The notes below the pieces were generated by a model. That model saw nothing but the letters and a program-made list of their open reading frames with translations, was not told the origin of the DNA and made no database searches. Below, piece by piece: positions 26,455-35,537 of a DNA stretch of 64,000 nucleotides. Each line of letters opens with the position of its first letter. Positions within the stretch are counted from its first letter, which is position 1. This DNA comes from Pandoraea terrigena. GTDB lineage: Bacteria > Pseudomonadota > Gammaproteobacteria > Burkholderiales > Burkholderiaceae. The position numbers and the translations under genes were made by a program. Where the stretch lies: the NCBI RefSeq assembly GCF_902459705.1, contig NZ_CABPRU010000001.1:558001-622000 (forward strand). The letters are read 5' to 3'.

Positions 26455-28191
26455 TTGTCTTTCACCCTACACGGCATTCCCGTTTCCCGCGGCATCGCGA
26501 TCGGACGCGCCTACTTGCTCGCGCCCGCCACGCTCGATGTCCCGCACTATCTGCTTGACCCCACCCAGGTCGACGACGAAATCGCGCGGTTTCACGGCGC
26601 CCAGGCGAGCGTCCAGCACGAACTCGATACCCTCAAGGCGGAACTGCCCGACGATGCGCCGGGTGAGATGGGCGCGTTCCTCGACGTTCACTCGCTGATC
26701 CTCAACGATACGTTGCTGGCCGACGCGGTCATCAAGCTGATTCGCGACCGCCGCTACAATGCGGAATGGGCGCTGACCACGCAGCTCGAGGTGCTCGTCG
26801 CGCGTTTCGAAGACATCGACGACGAGTACCTGCGTGAGCGTCGCGCGGACATCGAACAGGTGACCGAGCGCGTGCTCAAGGCGCTCGCCGGCGCGCCCGG
26901 CATCCGGCACGTGGTGGCCGAGACGCCGCGCGACGACATGATCGTCGTGGCCCGCGACATTGCGCCGGCCGATATGCTGCAATTCAAGAGGCAGACGTTC
27001 AAGGGCTTCGTCACGGATCTTGGCGGGAAGACGTCGCATACGGCCATCGTTGCGCGCAGTCTGGGCATTCCGGCGGCCGTCGGCGTCGCGCAGGCCAGCC
27101 TGCTCATCAAGCAGGACGACATTATCATCATCGATGGCGATCATGGCATCGTCATCGTCGATCCAGCGCCAATCGTGCTCGAAGAGTACAGTTACCGCCA
27201 AAGTGAACGCGCGCTCGAAGAGCGTCGTTTGCAGCGGTTGAAGCACTCGCCTGCGCAGACGATCGACGGCACCCACATCGCGTTGCTTGCGAATATCGAG
27301 TTGCCGGAAGACGCCGCGACGGCGGTCGCCGCGGGTGCGGTGGGCGTGGGGCTGTTCCGCACGGAATTCCTTTTCATGAACGAGAAGGAGGCGCCGGAGG
27401 AAGAGGCGCAGTTCGAGGCGTACAAGCGCGCCGTCGAAGCGATGCGTAGTCTGCCGCTGACGATCCGGACCATCGACGTGGGCGCCGACAAGCCGCTCGA
27501 CAGTCATGACACGTACGAGACCGCGCCGAACCCGGCGCTGGGGCTGCGGGCCATTCGCTGGAGTCTCTCCGAGCCGCGCATGTTTCTCACGCAGTTGCGG
27601 GCGATTCTGCGCGCATCGGCGTTCGGCAAGGTGCAGATCCTGTTCCCGATGCTCGCGCATGCGCAGGAAATCGATCAGACGCTCGAACTCGTGCGTGAAG
27701 CCAAGTCGCAGCTTGACGCCGCCGGCCTGCTCTACGACCCGGGCGTGAAGCTGGGCGCGATGATCGAAGTGCCGGCGGCGGCGCTCACGGTGTCGATGTT
27801 CCTGAAGCGGCTGGACTTCCTGTCCATCGGCACGAACGACCTGATTCAATACACGCTCGCGATCGATCGCGCCGACAACACCGTCGCCCATCTGTACGAC
27901 CCGCTGCATCCGGCCGTGCTGCGACTGATCGCCATGACCATCCGCGAGGCGCATGCGTTCGGCGTCCCGGTGGCCGTGTGCGGCGAAATGGCGGGCGATC
28001 CGACGGCGACGCGCCTGTTGCTCGGCATGGGCCTGCGGGAGTTCTCGATGCATCCGAGCCAACTGCTGCAGGTCAAGCAGGAGATCCTGAGAGCGCATTT
28101 GCCGGATCTGGAACGGCCGGTCCAGGAGCTGCTTGCCGCGACTGAACCCGAGGAGATGCAGGCGGCGCTGGCGCGCCTGGCGGCGGCCTGA
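26455..28191 (+). CDS. ptsI: PTS enzyme I (phosphoenolpyruvate-protein phosphotransferase)
   Basis: The 578-residue enzyme takes phosphate from PEP and passes it to HPr. It shows the phosphohistidine segment 'GGKTSHTAIVARSLGIPAAVG' by position (about 187-207), the PEP-site 'VGLFRTEFLFM' and the C-terminal barrel with 'DFLSIGTNDLIQYTLAIDR' and 'VCGEMAGDP'. The start codon is TTG at 26455, supported by GGGGAGA upstream and by alignment of 'SFTLHGIPVSRGIAIGRA' with family N termini. Completes the EIIA-HPr-EI phosphorelay. Confidence 0.96.
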   Translation: MSFTLHGIPVSRGIAIGRAYLLAPATLDVPHYLLDPTQVDDEIARFHGAQASVQHELDTLKAELPDDAPGEMGAFLDVHSLILNDTLLADAVIKLIRDRRYNAEWALTTQLEVLVARFEDIDDEYLRERRADIEQVTERVLKALAGAPGIRHVVAETPRDDMIVVARDIAPADMLQFKRQTFKGFVTDLGGKTSHTAIVARSLGIPAAVGVAQASLLIKQDDIIIIDGDHGIVIVDPAPIVLEEYSYRQSERALEERRLQRLKHSPAQTIDGTHIALLANIELPEDAATAVAAGAVGVGLFRTEFLFMNEKEAPEEEAQFEAYKRAVEAMRSLPLTIRTIDVGADKPLDSHDTYETAPNPALGLRAIRWSLSEPRMFLTQLRAILRASAFGKVQILFPMLAHAQEIDQTLELVREAKSQLDAAGLLYDPGVKLGAMIEVPAAALTVSMFLKRLDFLSIGTNDLIQYTLAIDRADNTVAHLYDPLHPAVLRLIAMTIREAHAFGVPVAVCGEMAGDPTATRLLLGMGLREFSMHPSQLLQVKQEILRAHLPDLERPVQELLAATEPEEMQAALARLAAA

Positions 28192-28225
28192 CGGCCCGGC
28201 AGCGCGTCGCGCATCCCCCAACGAG

Positions 28226-28264
28226 AAAAGCGGGCCTCCTGTGACAGGGCGCCCGCTTTTTTTT
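28226..28264. terminator. Bidirectional terminator between ptsI and moeB
   Basis: Stem AAAAGCGGGC / GCCCGCTTTT with a 15-base loop; eight T follow on the plus strand and CTTTT-type sequence on the minus strand. It serves the convergent ptsI and moeB genes. Confidence 0.9.
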
Positions 28265-28270
28265 CCGCGC

Positions 28271-29023
28271 TCAGTGGCGCTGTCCGCAGACCTTGCACTC
28301 CGGATTGCGGGCACAGTGCATCGTGTGCCAGCTCATCCGGCGCGCGTCGAGCATCTGTAGGCGGCCAACGAGCGGTTTGCCAATCCCCGTGATGAGCTTG
28401 ATCGCCTCGGTCGCCTGCATGCTGCCGATAATGCCCACGAGCGGAGCGAGGACGCCCATCGTGGCGCAGGCCTGCTCGGGGAACGGCTCATCGGCCGGGA
28501 AGATGCACTCGTAGCAGGGCGACGCATCGTCGCGCACGTCGAATACGCTGATTTGCCCATCGAAGCGCAGGGCTGCGCCGGACACGAGTGGTACCCCCGC
28601 CGTCACGCAAGCCCGATTGACGGCGTGACGCGTGGCGAAGTTGTCGGACCCGTCGAGTACCACGGTGGCGCTGCGGGCCAGCGCCGTGAGTTGCGCTTCG
28701 TCCACGCGGGCGTGGATGACGTCGACGACCACGCCAGGATTGACCTGCGCGATGCGATCGCGTCCGGAGATGACCTTGGGCCGGCCGACACTTCCGGTGT
28801 CGTGGAGAATCTGGCGTTGCAGGTTGGTGAGATCGACGTCGTCATCGTCGATCAGCGTGATGCGTCCGACGCCGGAGGCCGCGAGATACAGCGCGGCGGG
28901 CGAACCGAGACCGCCGGCGCCGACGATCATGGCGTGGGCGGCGAGCAAACGCTCCTGACCCTCGATACCGAGTTCGTCGAGCAGGATGTGGCGGGAGTAA
29001 CGCAGCAACTGGTCGTCGTTCAT
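28271..29023 (-). CDS. moeB: Molybdopterin-synthase adenylyltransferase MoeB/ThiF family
   Basis: The 250-residue E1-like enzyme adenylates the C-terminal glycine of a ubiquitin-like sulfur carrier (MoaD or ThiS). It has the nucleotide loop 'IVGAGGLGSPAALYLAASGVG', 'DDDDVDLTNLQRQILH', and two zinc CXXC pairs, 'CYEC' (about 174-177) and 'CKVC' at the C terminus. The catalytic-cysteine region is 'EQACATMGVLAPLVGIIG'. MoeB and ThiF cannot be told apart with certainty here. It lies downstream of ctpA on the same strand, separated by a terminator. Confidence 0.9.
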   Translation of the reverse strand: MNDDQLLRYSRHILLDELGIEGQERLLAAHAMIVGAGGLGSPAALYLAASGVGRITLIDDDDVDLTNLQRQILHDTGSVGRPKVISGRDRIAQVNPGVVVDVIHARVDEAQLTALARSATVVLDGSDNFATRHAVNRACVTAGVPLVSGAALRFDGQISVFDVRDDASPCYECIFPADEPFPEQACATMGVLAPLVGIIGSMQATEAIKLITGIGKPLVGRLQMLDARRMSWHTMHCARNPECKVCGQRH

Positions 29024-29041
29024 CGCAAAACGGGAAAGAAT

Positions 29042-29075
29042 AAAAAAACCGTGCCGGCTTTCGCGGGCACGGTTT
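29042..29075 (-). terminator. Terminator after ctpA
   Basis: On the minus strand AAACCGTGCC/GGCACGGTTT with a 10-base loop is followed by TTTTATTC. It lies between the ctpA stop and the moeB start. Confidence 0.9.
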
Positions 29076-29093
29076 GTAGTGTAAAGCCGATGC

Positions 29094-30650
29094 TTACTTC
29101 TTGTCCGACGGCGTGGCAGGCACTGCGGAGCCGCGCTTCGCGTCCGGCTTGACTGCGGCGGCGGGGCTGGCCGCCTTTGATGTGTCCTTCGGCATCGGAC
29201 CGGCGTTGGCTTCCAGGCGCGACTTCGTACGCTGGACCGGCTCGCCCTTGAGCTGGTGAACGGCCTGCTGGAGCATGAAGTCGTCGGGGCTGCCCAGATC
29301 CGGCAGACGCGCCTCGCGTTCCTTCTTGCGCTCTTCCGGCGTCTTCTTGGCGTTCTCTTCCTCGAGGCGGCGCAATTCTTCCAGGCGACGGGCTTCGCGG
29401 GCGTCGATGGCCTTCTGCTCGTCAGGCTTCTGCGTGTTGTGCAGGTGGTTCTGGTAGTCGATTTCGCGCGTGACCAGCACGTCTTCCGGATCCCCCTTCG
29501 GATTCTGGTCGACCGGCACGTCCGGCGTGATACCGATGGACTGGATCGAGCGGCCGCTCGGCGTGTAGTAGTAGGCCGTGGTCAGACGCAGCGCCGTGTC
29601 CGGCGACAGTTGACGCACGGTCTGCACCGAGCCCTTGCCGAAGGTCGTCTTGCCCATGATCAGCGCGCGCTTCGAATCTTGCAGCGCACCAGACACGATT
29701 TCCGAGGCCGATGCCGAGTAGGCGTTCACCAGCACGACCATCGGCACGGTCTTCCAGAACGCGGCTTCACCCTTGAGCGGATCGTCCGGGCTTGCCGACA
29801 GACGGTAGTTGTCGAAGGTGGCCGTGTACTTCTGCTTAGCGTCTTCGATCTGGCCGTTGGTCGTCACGACCGTGGCGCCTTCCTTCATGAAGGCCGCGGA
29901 CACGCCGACAGCCGACTGCAGGATGCCGCCGCCATTGTTGCGCAGGTCGAGCACCAGGCCCTTGATCGGTTGGTCCTTGGCCAGTTCTTGCAGCTTCTTG
30001 GCCAGATCCGGCACCGTGCGTTCCTGGAAGCTCGTGATGCGCACGTAGGCGATACCCGGCTCAAGCATCTTGCCCTTGATGCTCTGGACGCGAATTTCCG
30101 CGCGCACGATGGACACCGGGAAGGTGCGCTCGTCCGACTTGCGGTAGATGGTCAGCGTGACCTTGCTGCCGGGCGCGCCGCGCATGCGCTTGACTGCCTG
30201 GTCGAGGGTCATGCCGCGCACGGGCTTGTCGTCGATGCGGGTGATGAGGTCGCCAGGCTTGAGGCCGGCCTTGAACGCCGGGCTGTCTTCGATCGGGGAA
30301 ATGACCTTCACGAGGCCATCTTCCTGCGAGATCTCGATGCCGAGACCGGCGAAGCGGCCACGCGTCTGTTCCTGCAGCTCCTTGTATTCATCCTTGTCGA
30401 GATAGGACGAATGCGGATCGAGGCTCGACACCATGCCCTTGATGGCTGCGGTCAGCAGCTTCTTGTCGTCGACCGGCTGTACGTACTCGCGCTTGATCTG
30501 GCCGAACACCTCGGCGAGCAGACGGAGCTGTTCGAGCGGCAACGGCGTGGTAACGCTTTGTGCGGAAGCCTGCGAGAACGCGAGGGTGGCAGCCGCACCG
30601 GTTGCAAGGCCCAGCACGATCAGGCCGATGTGTTTGAGGGTTTGGCGCAT
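29094..30650 (-). CDS. ctpA: Carboxy-terminal processing peptidase, S41 family
   Basis: The 518-residue periplasmic protease has an N-terminal signal or anchor ('IGLIVLGLATGAAATLAFSQASA'), a PDZ domain (about 95-180, with 'GLGIEISQEDGLVKVISPIEDSPA' and 'GLKPGDLITRIDD') and the S41 core. The catalytic Ser is in 'YSASASEIVSGALQD' and the Lys in 'GKTTFGKGSVQTV'. It probably trims C termini of periplasmic or outer-membrane proteins. The Lys/Glu-rich segment near 430-460 and the Pro/Ala-rich tail are typical of beta-proteobacterial members. The ATG at 30650 places the signal at the N terminus. Confidence 0.94.
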   Translation of the reverse strand: MRQTLKHIGLIVLGLATGAAATLAFSQASAQSVTTPLPLEQLRLLAEVFGQIKREYVQPVDDKKLLTAAIKGMVSSLDPHSSYLDKDEYKELQEQTRGRFAGLGIEISQEDGLVKVISPIEDSPAFKAGLKPGDLITRIDDKPVRGMTLDQAVKRMRGAPGSKVTLTIYRKSDERTFPVSIVRAEIRVQSIKGKMLEPGIAYVRITSFQERTVPDLAKKLQELAKDQPIKGLVLDLRNNGGGILQSAVGVSAAFMKEGATVVTTNGQIEDAKQKYTATFDNYRLSASPDDPLKGEAAFWKTVPMVVLVNAYSASASEIVSGALQDSKRALIMGKTTFGKGSVQTVRQLSPDTALRLTTAYYYTPSGRSIQSIGITPDVPVDQNPKGDPEDVLVTREIDYQNHLHNTQKPDEQKAIDAREARRLEELRRLEEENAKKTPEERKKEREARLPDLGSPDDFMLQQAVHQLKGEPVQRTKSRLEANAGPMPKDTSKAASPAAAVKPDAKRGSAVPATPSDKK

Positions 30651-31073
30651 ATAGGCGTGGAAATTCCGGATTTTTCGGGGCGCTCGCCAAGGGGCGCGCG
30701 CACTTTGGCGAAGTATAACCGTTTGCCCGCAGGGCGGGCATTGCCCATTCGACAGGGAGTTTTCCGGAGTGGTTCTGCGAAAAGTGCGGGTTGAAGTGTC
30801 TTTGTCGCGCGAAGGGCCCTGACGTCGTCCGAAAACGGCTCGCTTTTGCTGGCGCAATGCGCGTTCCTCGGCGCTGGGCGTCGGGGTCGGGGAGGGGCGG
30901 GCGGCGCGGAAATCATGTTACGGCGCGTTACAGAGGGTGCGGCCGGTGCGGCGCCCGCAGCGGGGGCACGAGGGGGCCAGAGGGGGATGGAGGGGGATGG
31001 AGGGGGCTGGCGCGCACCGCCACGGGGGACGGCGCGCGCCGTGCCTGCGACCGGCGCAGGCGAAACTCGGCGA
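30651..31073. other. Non-coding stretch between ctpA and gpmA with G-rich repeats
   Basis: No gene was recognised in these 423 bases. The part next to ctpA should hold its promoter. The part next to gpmA is strongly G-rich on the plus strand (see the repeat at 30961-31010). An obvious hairpin terminator for gpmA was not found. Confidence 0.5.
30961..31010 (+). repeat. G-run array with 10-bp tandem repeats, potential G-quadruplex
   Basis: Five runs of five G occur within 46 bases (30962 to about 31007), and three near-identical 10-mers AGGGGGATGG lie in tandem at 30981-31010 (the last reads AGGGGGCTGG). The G-rich strand is the non-template strand for rightward transcription; the C-rich complement is in the 3' flank of gpmA mRNA. 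The pattern satisfies G-quadruplex rules. Confidence 0.75.
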
Positions 31074-31820
31074 TTACTTCGACTTGCCTTGCGCGGCCAC
31101 GGCGGCCAGCGCGCCGGCAATCTTCTCCGCATCGCCCAGATAGTAATGACGGATCGGCTGGAGGTCGGCGTCCAGTTCATACACGAGCGGCGTGCCGTTC
31201 GGGATGTTCAGGCCGGCGATGGCGTCGTCCGAAATGTTGTCGAGGTGCTTGATGAGGGCGCGCAGCGAATTGCCGTGCGCGGCGACGAGCACCTGCTTGC
31301 CGGCCCGCACGGCCGGGGCGATCGACTCGTTCCACAACGGCAGCACGCGCGCCACGGTGTCCTTCAGGCACTCGGTGAGCGGAATCTCCTCGCGCTTGAG
31401 CTTGGCGTAACGCGGGTCGTGGTACGAACTGCGCTCGTCGTCCGCGGCCAGCGGCGGCGGCGGCGTGTCGTAGCTGCGGCGCCAGACGTGCACCTGATCG
31501 TCGCCGTATTTGGCGGCGGTCTCGGCCTTGTTCAGACCGGCCAGCGCGCCGTAGTGACGCTCGTTCAGGCGCCAGCTATGGATGACGGGAATCCACATCT
31601 GGTCCATGGCGTCCTGCACATGCCAGAGGGTGCGGATCGCGCGCTTGAGTACCGAGGTATAGGCGAGATCGAATGTGTAGCCGGCTTCGGCGAGCAATTT
31701 GCCGGCCTGGGTGGCTTCGGCGGCCCCCTTGTCGGTCAGGTCGACGTCGACCCAACCGGTGAAGCGATTTTCCTTGTTCCACGTCGATTCGCCGTGGCGG
31801 ATGAGAACGAGCTTGTACAT
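31074..31820 (-). CDS. gpmA: 2,3-bisphosphoglycerate-dependent phosphoglycerate mutase
   Basis: The 248-residue glycolytic enzyme interconverts 3- and 2-phosphoglycerate. It has the phosphohistidine motif '[10 protein letters not shown]' (His about 9), the '[13 protein letters not shown]' segment and the second catalytic His in '[18 protein letters not shown]'. Its length equals the family standard. The start is the ATG at 31820 rather than the TTG six bases upstream. It stands alone, transcribed away from the rhodanese-grxC-secB-gpsA group. Confidence 0.97.
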   Translation of the reverse strand: MYKLVLIRHGESTWNKENRFTGWVDVDLTDKGAAEATQAGKLLAEAGYTFDLAYTSVLKRAIRTLWHVQDAMDQMWIPVIHSWRLNERHYGALAGLNKAETAAKYGDDQVHVWRRSYDTPPPPLAADDERSSYHDPRYAKLKREEIPLTECLKDTVARVLPLWNESIAPAVRAGKQVLVAAHGNSLRALIKHLDNISDDAIAGLNIPNGTPLVYELDADLQPIRHYYLGDAEKIAGALAAVAAQGKSK

Positions 31821-32015
31821 GAGCAAACTTCAATCAGAGTTGGAAAGCGGGGGCAGCCGGCGAGACGATGGCCACTCGCCGCGCCTTGCGCAGCAAGGCC
31901 CGGCAAGGGGTTTTGCGGCAGCAATCCGGAGACGTTCGGGGGCGCGGCGAAGGGCCCGCCGACGTCCGGCGCAACGATTGGCAACGCAACTCGTCGGCGC
32001 AATCACGGATTATTT

Positions 32016-32021
32016 TATAAT
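32016..32021 (+). promoter_or_regulatory. Putative -10 element for the rhodanese-grxC-secB-gpsA group
   Basis: TATAAT lies in an AT-rich patch 34 bases before the rhodanese start, in the divergent region with gpmA. The -35 region is weak. The complementary strand of the same patch reads TTATAAAAT and may serve gpmA. Confidence 0.45.
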
Positions 32022-32054
32022 GATCGGATTCTTTTGATATTTTTCAGGTGGTTT

Positions 32055-32462
32055 GTGACGTTCCTTACCGATTACACCAACCTCGCGCTGGTCGCCATTG
32101 CCCTCGTCTCGGGGGGCATGCTGGCCTGGCCGGTATTCAAGCGCGGCGGTCGCGGTCTGTCGACCGTGGAAGCGACCCAGCTCATCAATCGCAAGGGCGC
32201 CGTGGTGCTCGATGTGCGCTCTGGCGAGGAGTTCGCCGCAGGCCACTTGCCCTCCGCGCGCAACGTGCCGCTCGACGACGTTGAACAAAAGGTCGGGCAG
32301 GTCATCAAGAACAAGGCGGCACCGATCCTGATCGTGTGCAAGAACGGGCAGGGCGGCGCGCGCGCCCAGACGCTGTTGCGCGGTCTTGGCTATGCCGAGG
32401 CGTTCAACCTCCAGGGCGGCATTGCCACCTGGCAGGAAGCCGGCCTGCCGGTCGTAAAGTAA
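32055..32462 (+). CDS. Rhodanese-like domain protein with N-terminal membrane helix
   Basis: The 135-residue protein has a membrane helix (about 9-25, 'LALVAIALVSGGMLAWPVF') and a rhodanese domain with 'VVLDVRSGEEFAAGHLPSARNVPL'. The active-site loop is 'VCKNGQGGARAQTLL', so the cysteine expected for sulfur transfer is present. It resembles YibN/GlpE-type proteins. The start is a GTG at 32055, preceded by CAGGTGG. It is followed at 17 bases by grxC, and this order with secB and gpsA is conserved in related bacteria. Confidence 0.9.
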   Translation: MTFLTDYTNLALVAIALVSGGMLAWPVFKRGGRGLSTVEATQLINRKGAVVLDVRSGEEFAAGHLPSARNVPLDDVEQKVGQVIKNKAAPILIVCKNGQGGARAQTLLRGLGYAEAFNLQGGIATWQEAGLPVVK

Positions 32463-32479
32463 TCGAGGAATTGCCAGCC

Positions 32480-32740
32480 ATGCCGAAGATCGTGATGTAC
32501 AGCACGCAAGTGTGCCCGTATTGCCAGATGGCGGAGCGACTGTTGCGCCAGCGCGGCGTCCAGGACATCGAGAAGGTCCTGATCGACAAGGAACCCGCCC
32601 GCCGCGACGAAATGATGACGCGCACGGGCCGTCGCACGGTGCCGCAGATCTACATTGATGAGCGTCACATCGGCGGTTACGACGACCTGTCGGCACTCGA
32701 CCGTGCCGGGGGCCTCGTGCCGCTCTTGCAAGCTGCCTGA
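32480..32740 (+). CDS. grxC: Glutaredoxin 3
   Basis: The 86-residue glutathione-dependent reductase has the dithiol active site 'CPYC' (residues about 12-15, in YSTQVCPYCQMAERLL), the 'TVPQIYIDERHIGGYDDL' glutathione-binding segment with cis-Pro, and the standard length. It draws on glutathione made by the gshA/gshB products in this window. It is co-oriented between the rhodanese and secB genes. Confidence 0.97.
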   Translation: MPKIVMYSTQVCPYCQMAERLLRQRGVQDIEKVLIDKEPARRDEMMTRTGRRTVPQIYIDERHIGGYDDLSALDRAGGLVPLLQAA

Positions 32741-32805
32741 TACCGCCCGCAGAATAGTGCGCCCAGCCGCGTGTCTGCGCGGCTGTCTTATCCCAAGGAA
32801 ATGAA

Positions 32806-33312
32806 ATGTCCGACCAGAATCAGCCGTTTTTCAGCATCCAGCGCGCTTACCTGAAAGATCTCTCGCTCGAGCAGCCGAACTCGCCCGCGATCTTCCTCGA
32901 GCAGGAGATGCCGACCGTGGAAGTGCAGTTGGACGTCGCCGCCGAGCGCCTCGCCGAGGAAATCTTTGAAGTCGCCGTGATTGCCACCGTGACGGCCAAG
33001 ATCAAGGACAAGGTCGCGTTCCTGGTGGAAGGCAAGCAAGCGGGCATCTTCGAGATTCGCAACGTGCCGGTCGATCAGCTCGACCCCCTCATCGGCATTG
33101 CTTGCCCGACGATCGTCTACCCGTACCTGCGCGCCAACGTGGCCGACGCCATCAGCCGTGCCGGCTTCCAGCCGATCCACCTGGCCGAAGTGAACTTCCA
33201 GGCACTGTACGAGCAACGTCTGGCGCAGCTGGCCGAGCAACAGGCAGCCAACGGCGAAACGCCGGCCCCGGGCATCGTGATGCCCGACGGCTCGGCCGCC
33301 CAGACCCACTAA
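32806..33312 (+). CDS. secB: Protein-export chaperone SecB
   Basis: The 168-residue cytosolic tetrameric chaperone keeps precursors unfolded and hands them to SecA. Family features include '[19 protein letters not shown]' near the N terminus, '[16 protein letters not shown]' and '[32 protein letters not shown]' by position (about 98-129). GAAATGAA-type context and AAGGAAATG precede the ATG. Downstream of grxC and upstream of gpsA, the usual arrangement. Confidence 0.97.
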   Translation: MSDQNQPFFSIQRAYLKDLSLEQPNSPAIFLEQEMPTVEVQLDVAAERLAEEIFEVAVIATVTAKIKDKVAFLVEGKQAGIFEIRNVPVDQLDPLIGIACPTIVYPYLRANVADAISRAGFQPIHLAEVNFQALYEQRLAQLAEQQAANGETPAPGIVMPDGSAAQTH

Positions 33313-33375
33313 GCGCTTGCGCTGGATCGACGCGACGGCCGGCGCCTGGTTGGCCGTCGCATCGAGGCCTCTCTC

Positions 33376-34395
33376 ATGAAGATTGCCGTATTCGGTGCAG
33401 GTGCCTGGGGCACCGCGATGGCGAGTCACATGGCGGCACGCCATGACGTTGTCCTCTGGGCGCGCGATGCGGCGCTCGTCGAGCAACTGACCGTCTCCCA
33501 CGAAAATTCCCGCTATCTCCCCGGTTCTCCGCTGTCACCTCGTCTGCGGTTTGACGCCGACTTTGCGACGGCGCTCGCGCATGGCACGGGCGAACACGCC
33601 TTGTGCGTCGCTGCGGTGCCCGTTGCCGGCCTGCGGGCGCTGGTCGGCCATATGGCGCTTGCGGCGCCCGCACCGCACAACCTGATCTGGCTCTGCAAGG
33701 GCTTTGAGTCCGATACCGGGCTGTTGCCGCACCAGATCGTTGCCGAGGTCTTTCCGCAGGTCGCCGGCGGCGCGCTCTCGGGGCCGAGCTTCGCCCGCGA
33801 AGTCGCGCAGGGACTGCCGGCGGCGCTGACCATTGCCAGCGCAGTGCCGTCGCTGTGCGAATTGACGATCGCCGCATGCCACTTCGGCGCGCTGCGCATC
33901 TATTCGAGTGACGACGTGATCGGCGTCGAAGTCGGGGGCGCGGTGAAGAACGTGCTCGCCATCGCGACGGGTGTCAGTGACGGACTCGGTCTGGGACTCA
34001 ATGCCCGCGCGGCGCTGGTCACCCGAGGCCTGGCCGAAATGACCCGCCTGGGCGTCGCGCTGGGCGGCAAGCCCGAGACGTTCATGGGGCTGGCCGGCAT
34101 GGGGGATCTGATCCTGACGGCGACGGGCGACCTGTCGCGTAACCGCACCGTCGGTCTGCAACTGGCGTCTGGCAAGTCGCTCGACGACGTGCTGGCATCG
34201 CTGGGACACGTCGCCGAAGGCGTACGATGTGCGCGTGCGGTGCGCGATCTGGCGCGTGCACGTGGCGTCGAAATGCCGATTACCGACGCGGTTTGCGCTA
34301 CGCTGTTCGAGGGGCTGCCTGCCCGTGCGGCGGTGGAAGCCCTGCTGCGGCGGGATGCCCGAGCAGAGCGCGAGGACGACGCTCACCCGGGCTGA
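33376..34395 (+). CDS. gpsA: Glycerol-3-phosphate dehydrogenase [NAD(P)+]
   Basis: The 339-residue enzyme makes sn-glycerol 3-phosphate from dihydroxyacetone phosphate for phospholipid synthesis. The nucleotide loop is '[17 protein letters not shown]'; '[22 protein letters not shown]' and the catalytic-lysine segment '[17 protein letters not shown]' follow, with '[20 protein letters not shown]' in the C-terminal domain. It starts 63 bases after secB. Confidence 0.97.
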   Translation: MKIAVFGAGAWGTAMASHMAARHDVVLWARDAALVEQLTVSHENSRYLPGSPLSPRLRFDADFATALAHGTGEHALCVAAVPVAGLRALVGHMALAAPAPHNLIWLCKGFESDTGLLPHQIVAEVFPQVAGGALSGPSFAREVAQGLPAALTIASAVPSLCELTIAACHFGALRIYSSDDVIGVEVGGAVKNVLAIATGVSDGLGLGLNARAALVTRGLAEMTRLGVALGGKPETFMGLAGMGDLILTATGDLSRNRTVGLQLASGKSLDDVLASLGHVAEGVRCARAVRDLARARGVEMPITDAVCATLFEGLPARAAVEALLRRDARAEREDDAHPG

Positions 34396-34538
34396 CGCCT
34401 CGCAGGCAAGTGGCGGACGCCTATCCGGTTCCGCCCGGCGTCGCATGGCGCGCCGGCGATCCTTCGCGGGATAGCCGACGCGCCGTTTCCCCGATGACGG
34501 AATCCCGTCGTCGGCACTGGCACAAGGGAGTCGAGCCC

Positions 34539-35069
34539 ATGTCGCAAGTTGCCTATCTCCACACCTCTCAAGGCGATATCACGCAATCGTCGGTCGATGC
34601 CATCGTGAATGCCGCGAACGAATCGCTGCTGGGTGGCGGAAGCGTCGATGGGGCGATCCATCGCGCCGCCGGACCGGAACTGCTGGCCGCCTGTCGCAAA
34701 CTGCACGGCTGCCCAACGGGGCAGGCCAAGCTCACGCCGGGATTTCGACTCGAAGCCAAGTATGTGATTCATGCGGTGGGCCCCGTCTGGCACGGCGGGG
34801 CGGACAACGAGCCGGCCCTGCTCGCGAGTTGCTATCGAGAGAGCCTGCGCCTGGCGGCGGCACACGGCTGCCGGAGCGTGGCGTTTCCGGCCATCAGTTG
34901 CGGCATCTATGGGTATCCGCCCGAGCTGGCGGTGCCGTTGGCGGTCTTCACCGTGCGCGACGCGCTGCCCCACTTCCCGAGCATCGAGCACGTCGAGTTC
35001 GTCTGTTTCGACGGCGCGATGCTGGCCCTTTATCGCACGGAACTGGCGAATCAGGACCCGCCGGCGTAA
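34539..35069 (+). CDS. Macrodomain protein, probable O-acetyl-ADP-ribose deacetylase (YmdB-like)
   Basis: The 176-residue protein is a single macrodomain. Substrate-loop motifs are '[26 protein letters not shown]' (about 22-47) and '[19 protein letters not shown]' (about 114-132), as in YmdB-type deacetylases that hydrolyse O-acetyl-ADP-ribose or mono-ADP-ribosyl marks. The start is set at 34539 by AAGGGAG upstream, although the frame is open to 34227. Its end overlaps the convergent trmL gene by 19 bases. Confidence 0.92.
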   Translation: MSQVAYLHTSQGDITQSSVDAIVNAANESLLGGGSVDGAIHRAAGPELLAACRKLHGCPTGQAKLTPGFRLEAKYVIHAVGPVWHGGADNEPALLASCYRESLRLAAAHGCRSVAFPAISCGIYGYPPELAVPLAVFTVRDALPHFPSIEHVEFVCFDGAMLALYRTELANQDPPA

Positions 35070-35521
35070 CCCTGCTGACGCCACGCCTCGAAGACCACGA
35101 CGGCGACCGTATTCGACAGGTTGAGGCTGCGATTGCCGGGACGCATCGGCAGGCGCACGCGTTGCGTGGTGGCGAACGTATCGAGCAGTTCCGGGGCGAG
35201 GCCACGGGTTTCCGAGCCGAACACGAACCAGTCCCCCTTGGCGAACGACAACTCGCCGAAGGGACGCGAGCCGCGCGTCGTCAGCGCAAACATCCGCGCG
35301 GGATCGGGCGATTCTGCGCTCAGGAAAGCGGCCCAATCCCGGTGGACTTTCATCTCGGCGTACTCGTGATAGTCGAGCCCGGCGCGGCGCATACGCGCGT
35401 CGTCGAGGGGGAAGCCGAGCGGTTCGATCAGGTGCAGGCGCGCGCCCGTATTGGCACACAGGCGAATGACGTTGCCGGTGTTCGGCGGAATTTCAGGGTT
35501 GACGAGAACGACGTTGAACAT
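35051..35521 (-). CDS. trmL: tRNA (cytidine(34)-2'-O)-methyltransferase TrmL
   Basis: The 156-residue SPOUT methyltransferase modifies the wobble base of certain leucine tRNAs. It has '[30 protein letters not shown]' at the N terminus, '[14 protein letters not shown]' and the knot motif '[27 protein letters not shown]' by position (about 120-147). The ATG at 35521 is the family start; an upstream extension runs into comF. It is 16 bases after comF on the same strand. Confidence 0.95.
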   Translation of the reverse strand: MFNVVLVNPEIPPNTGNVIRLCANTGARLHLIEPLGFPLDDARMRRAGLDYHEYAEMKVHRDWAAFLSAESPDPARMFALTTRGSRPFGELSFAKGDWFVFGSETRGLAPELLDTFATTQRVRLPMRPGNRSLNLSNTVAVVVFEAWRQQGYAGGS

Positions 35522-35537
35522 GAGCGTTGGGACAGGG

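Noticed and set aside
30846-32054. Upstream extension of the rhodanese frame to a 538-residue protein
   Set aside because: The extra part runs antisense to gpmA. The GTG at 32055 followed by a membrane helix gives the normal protein.
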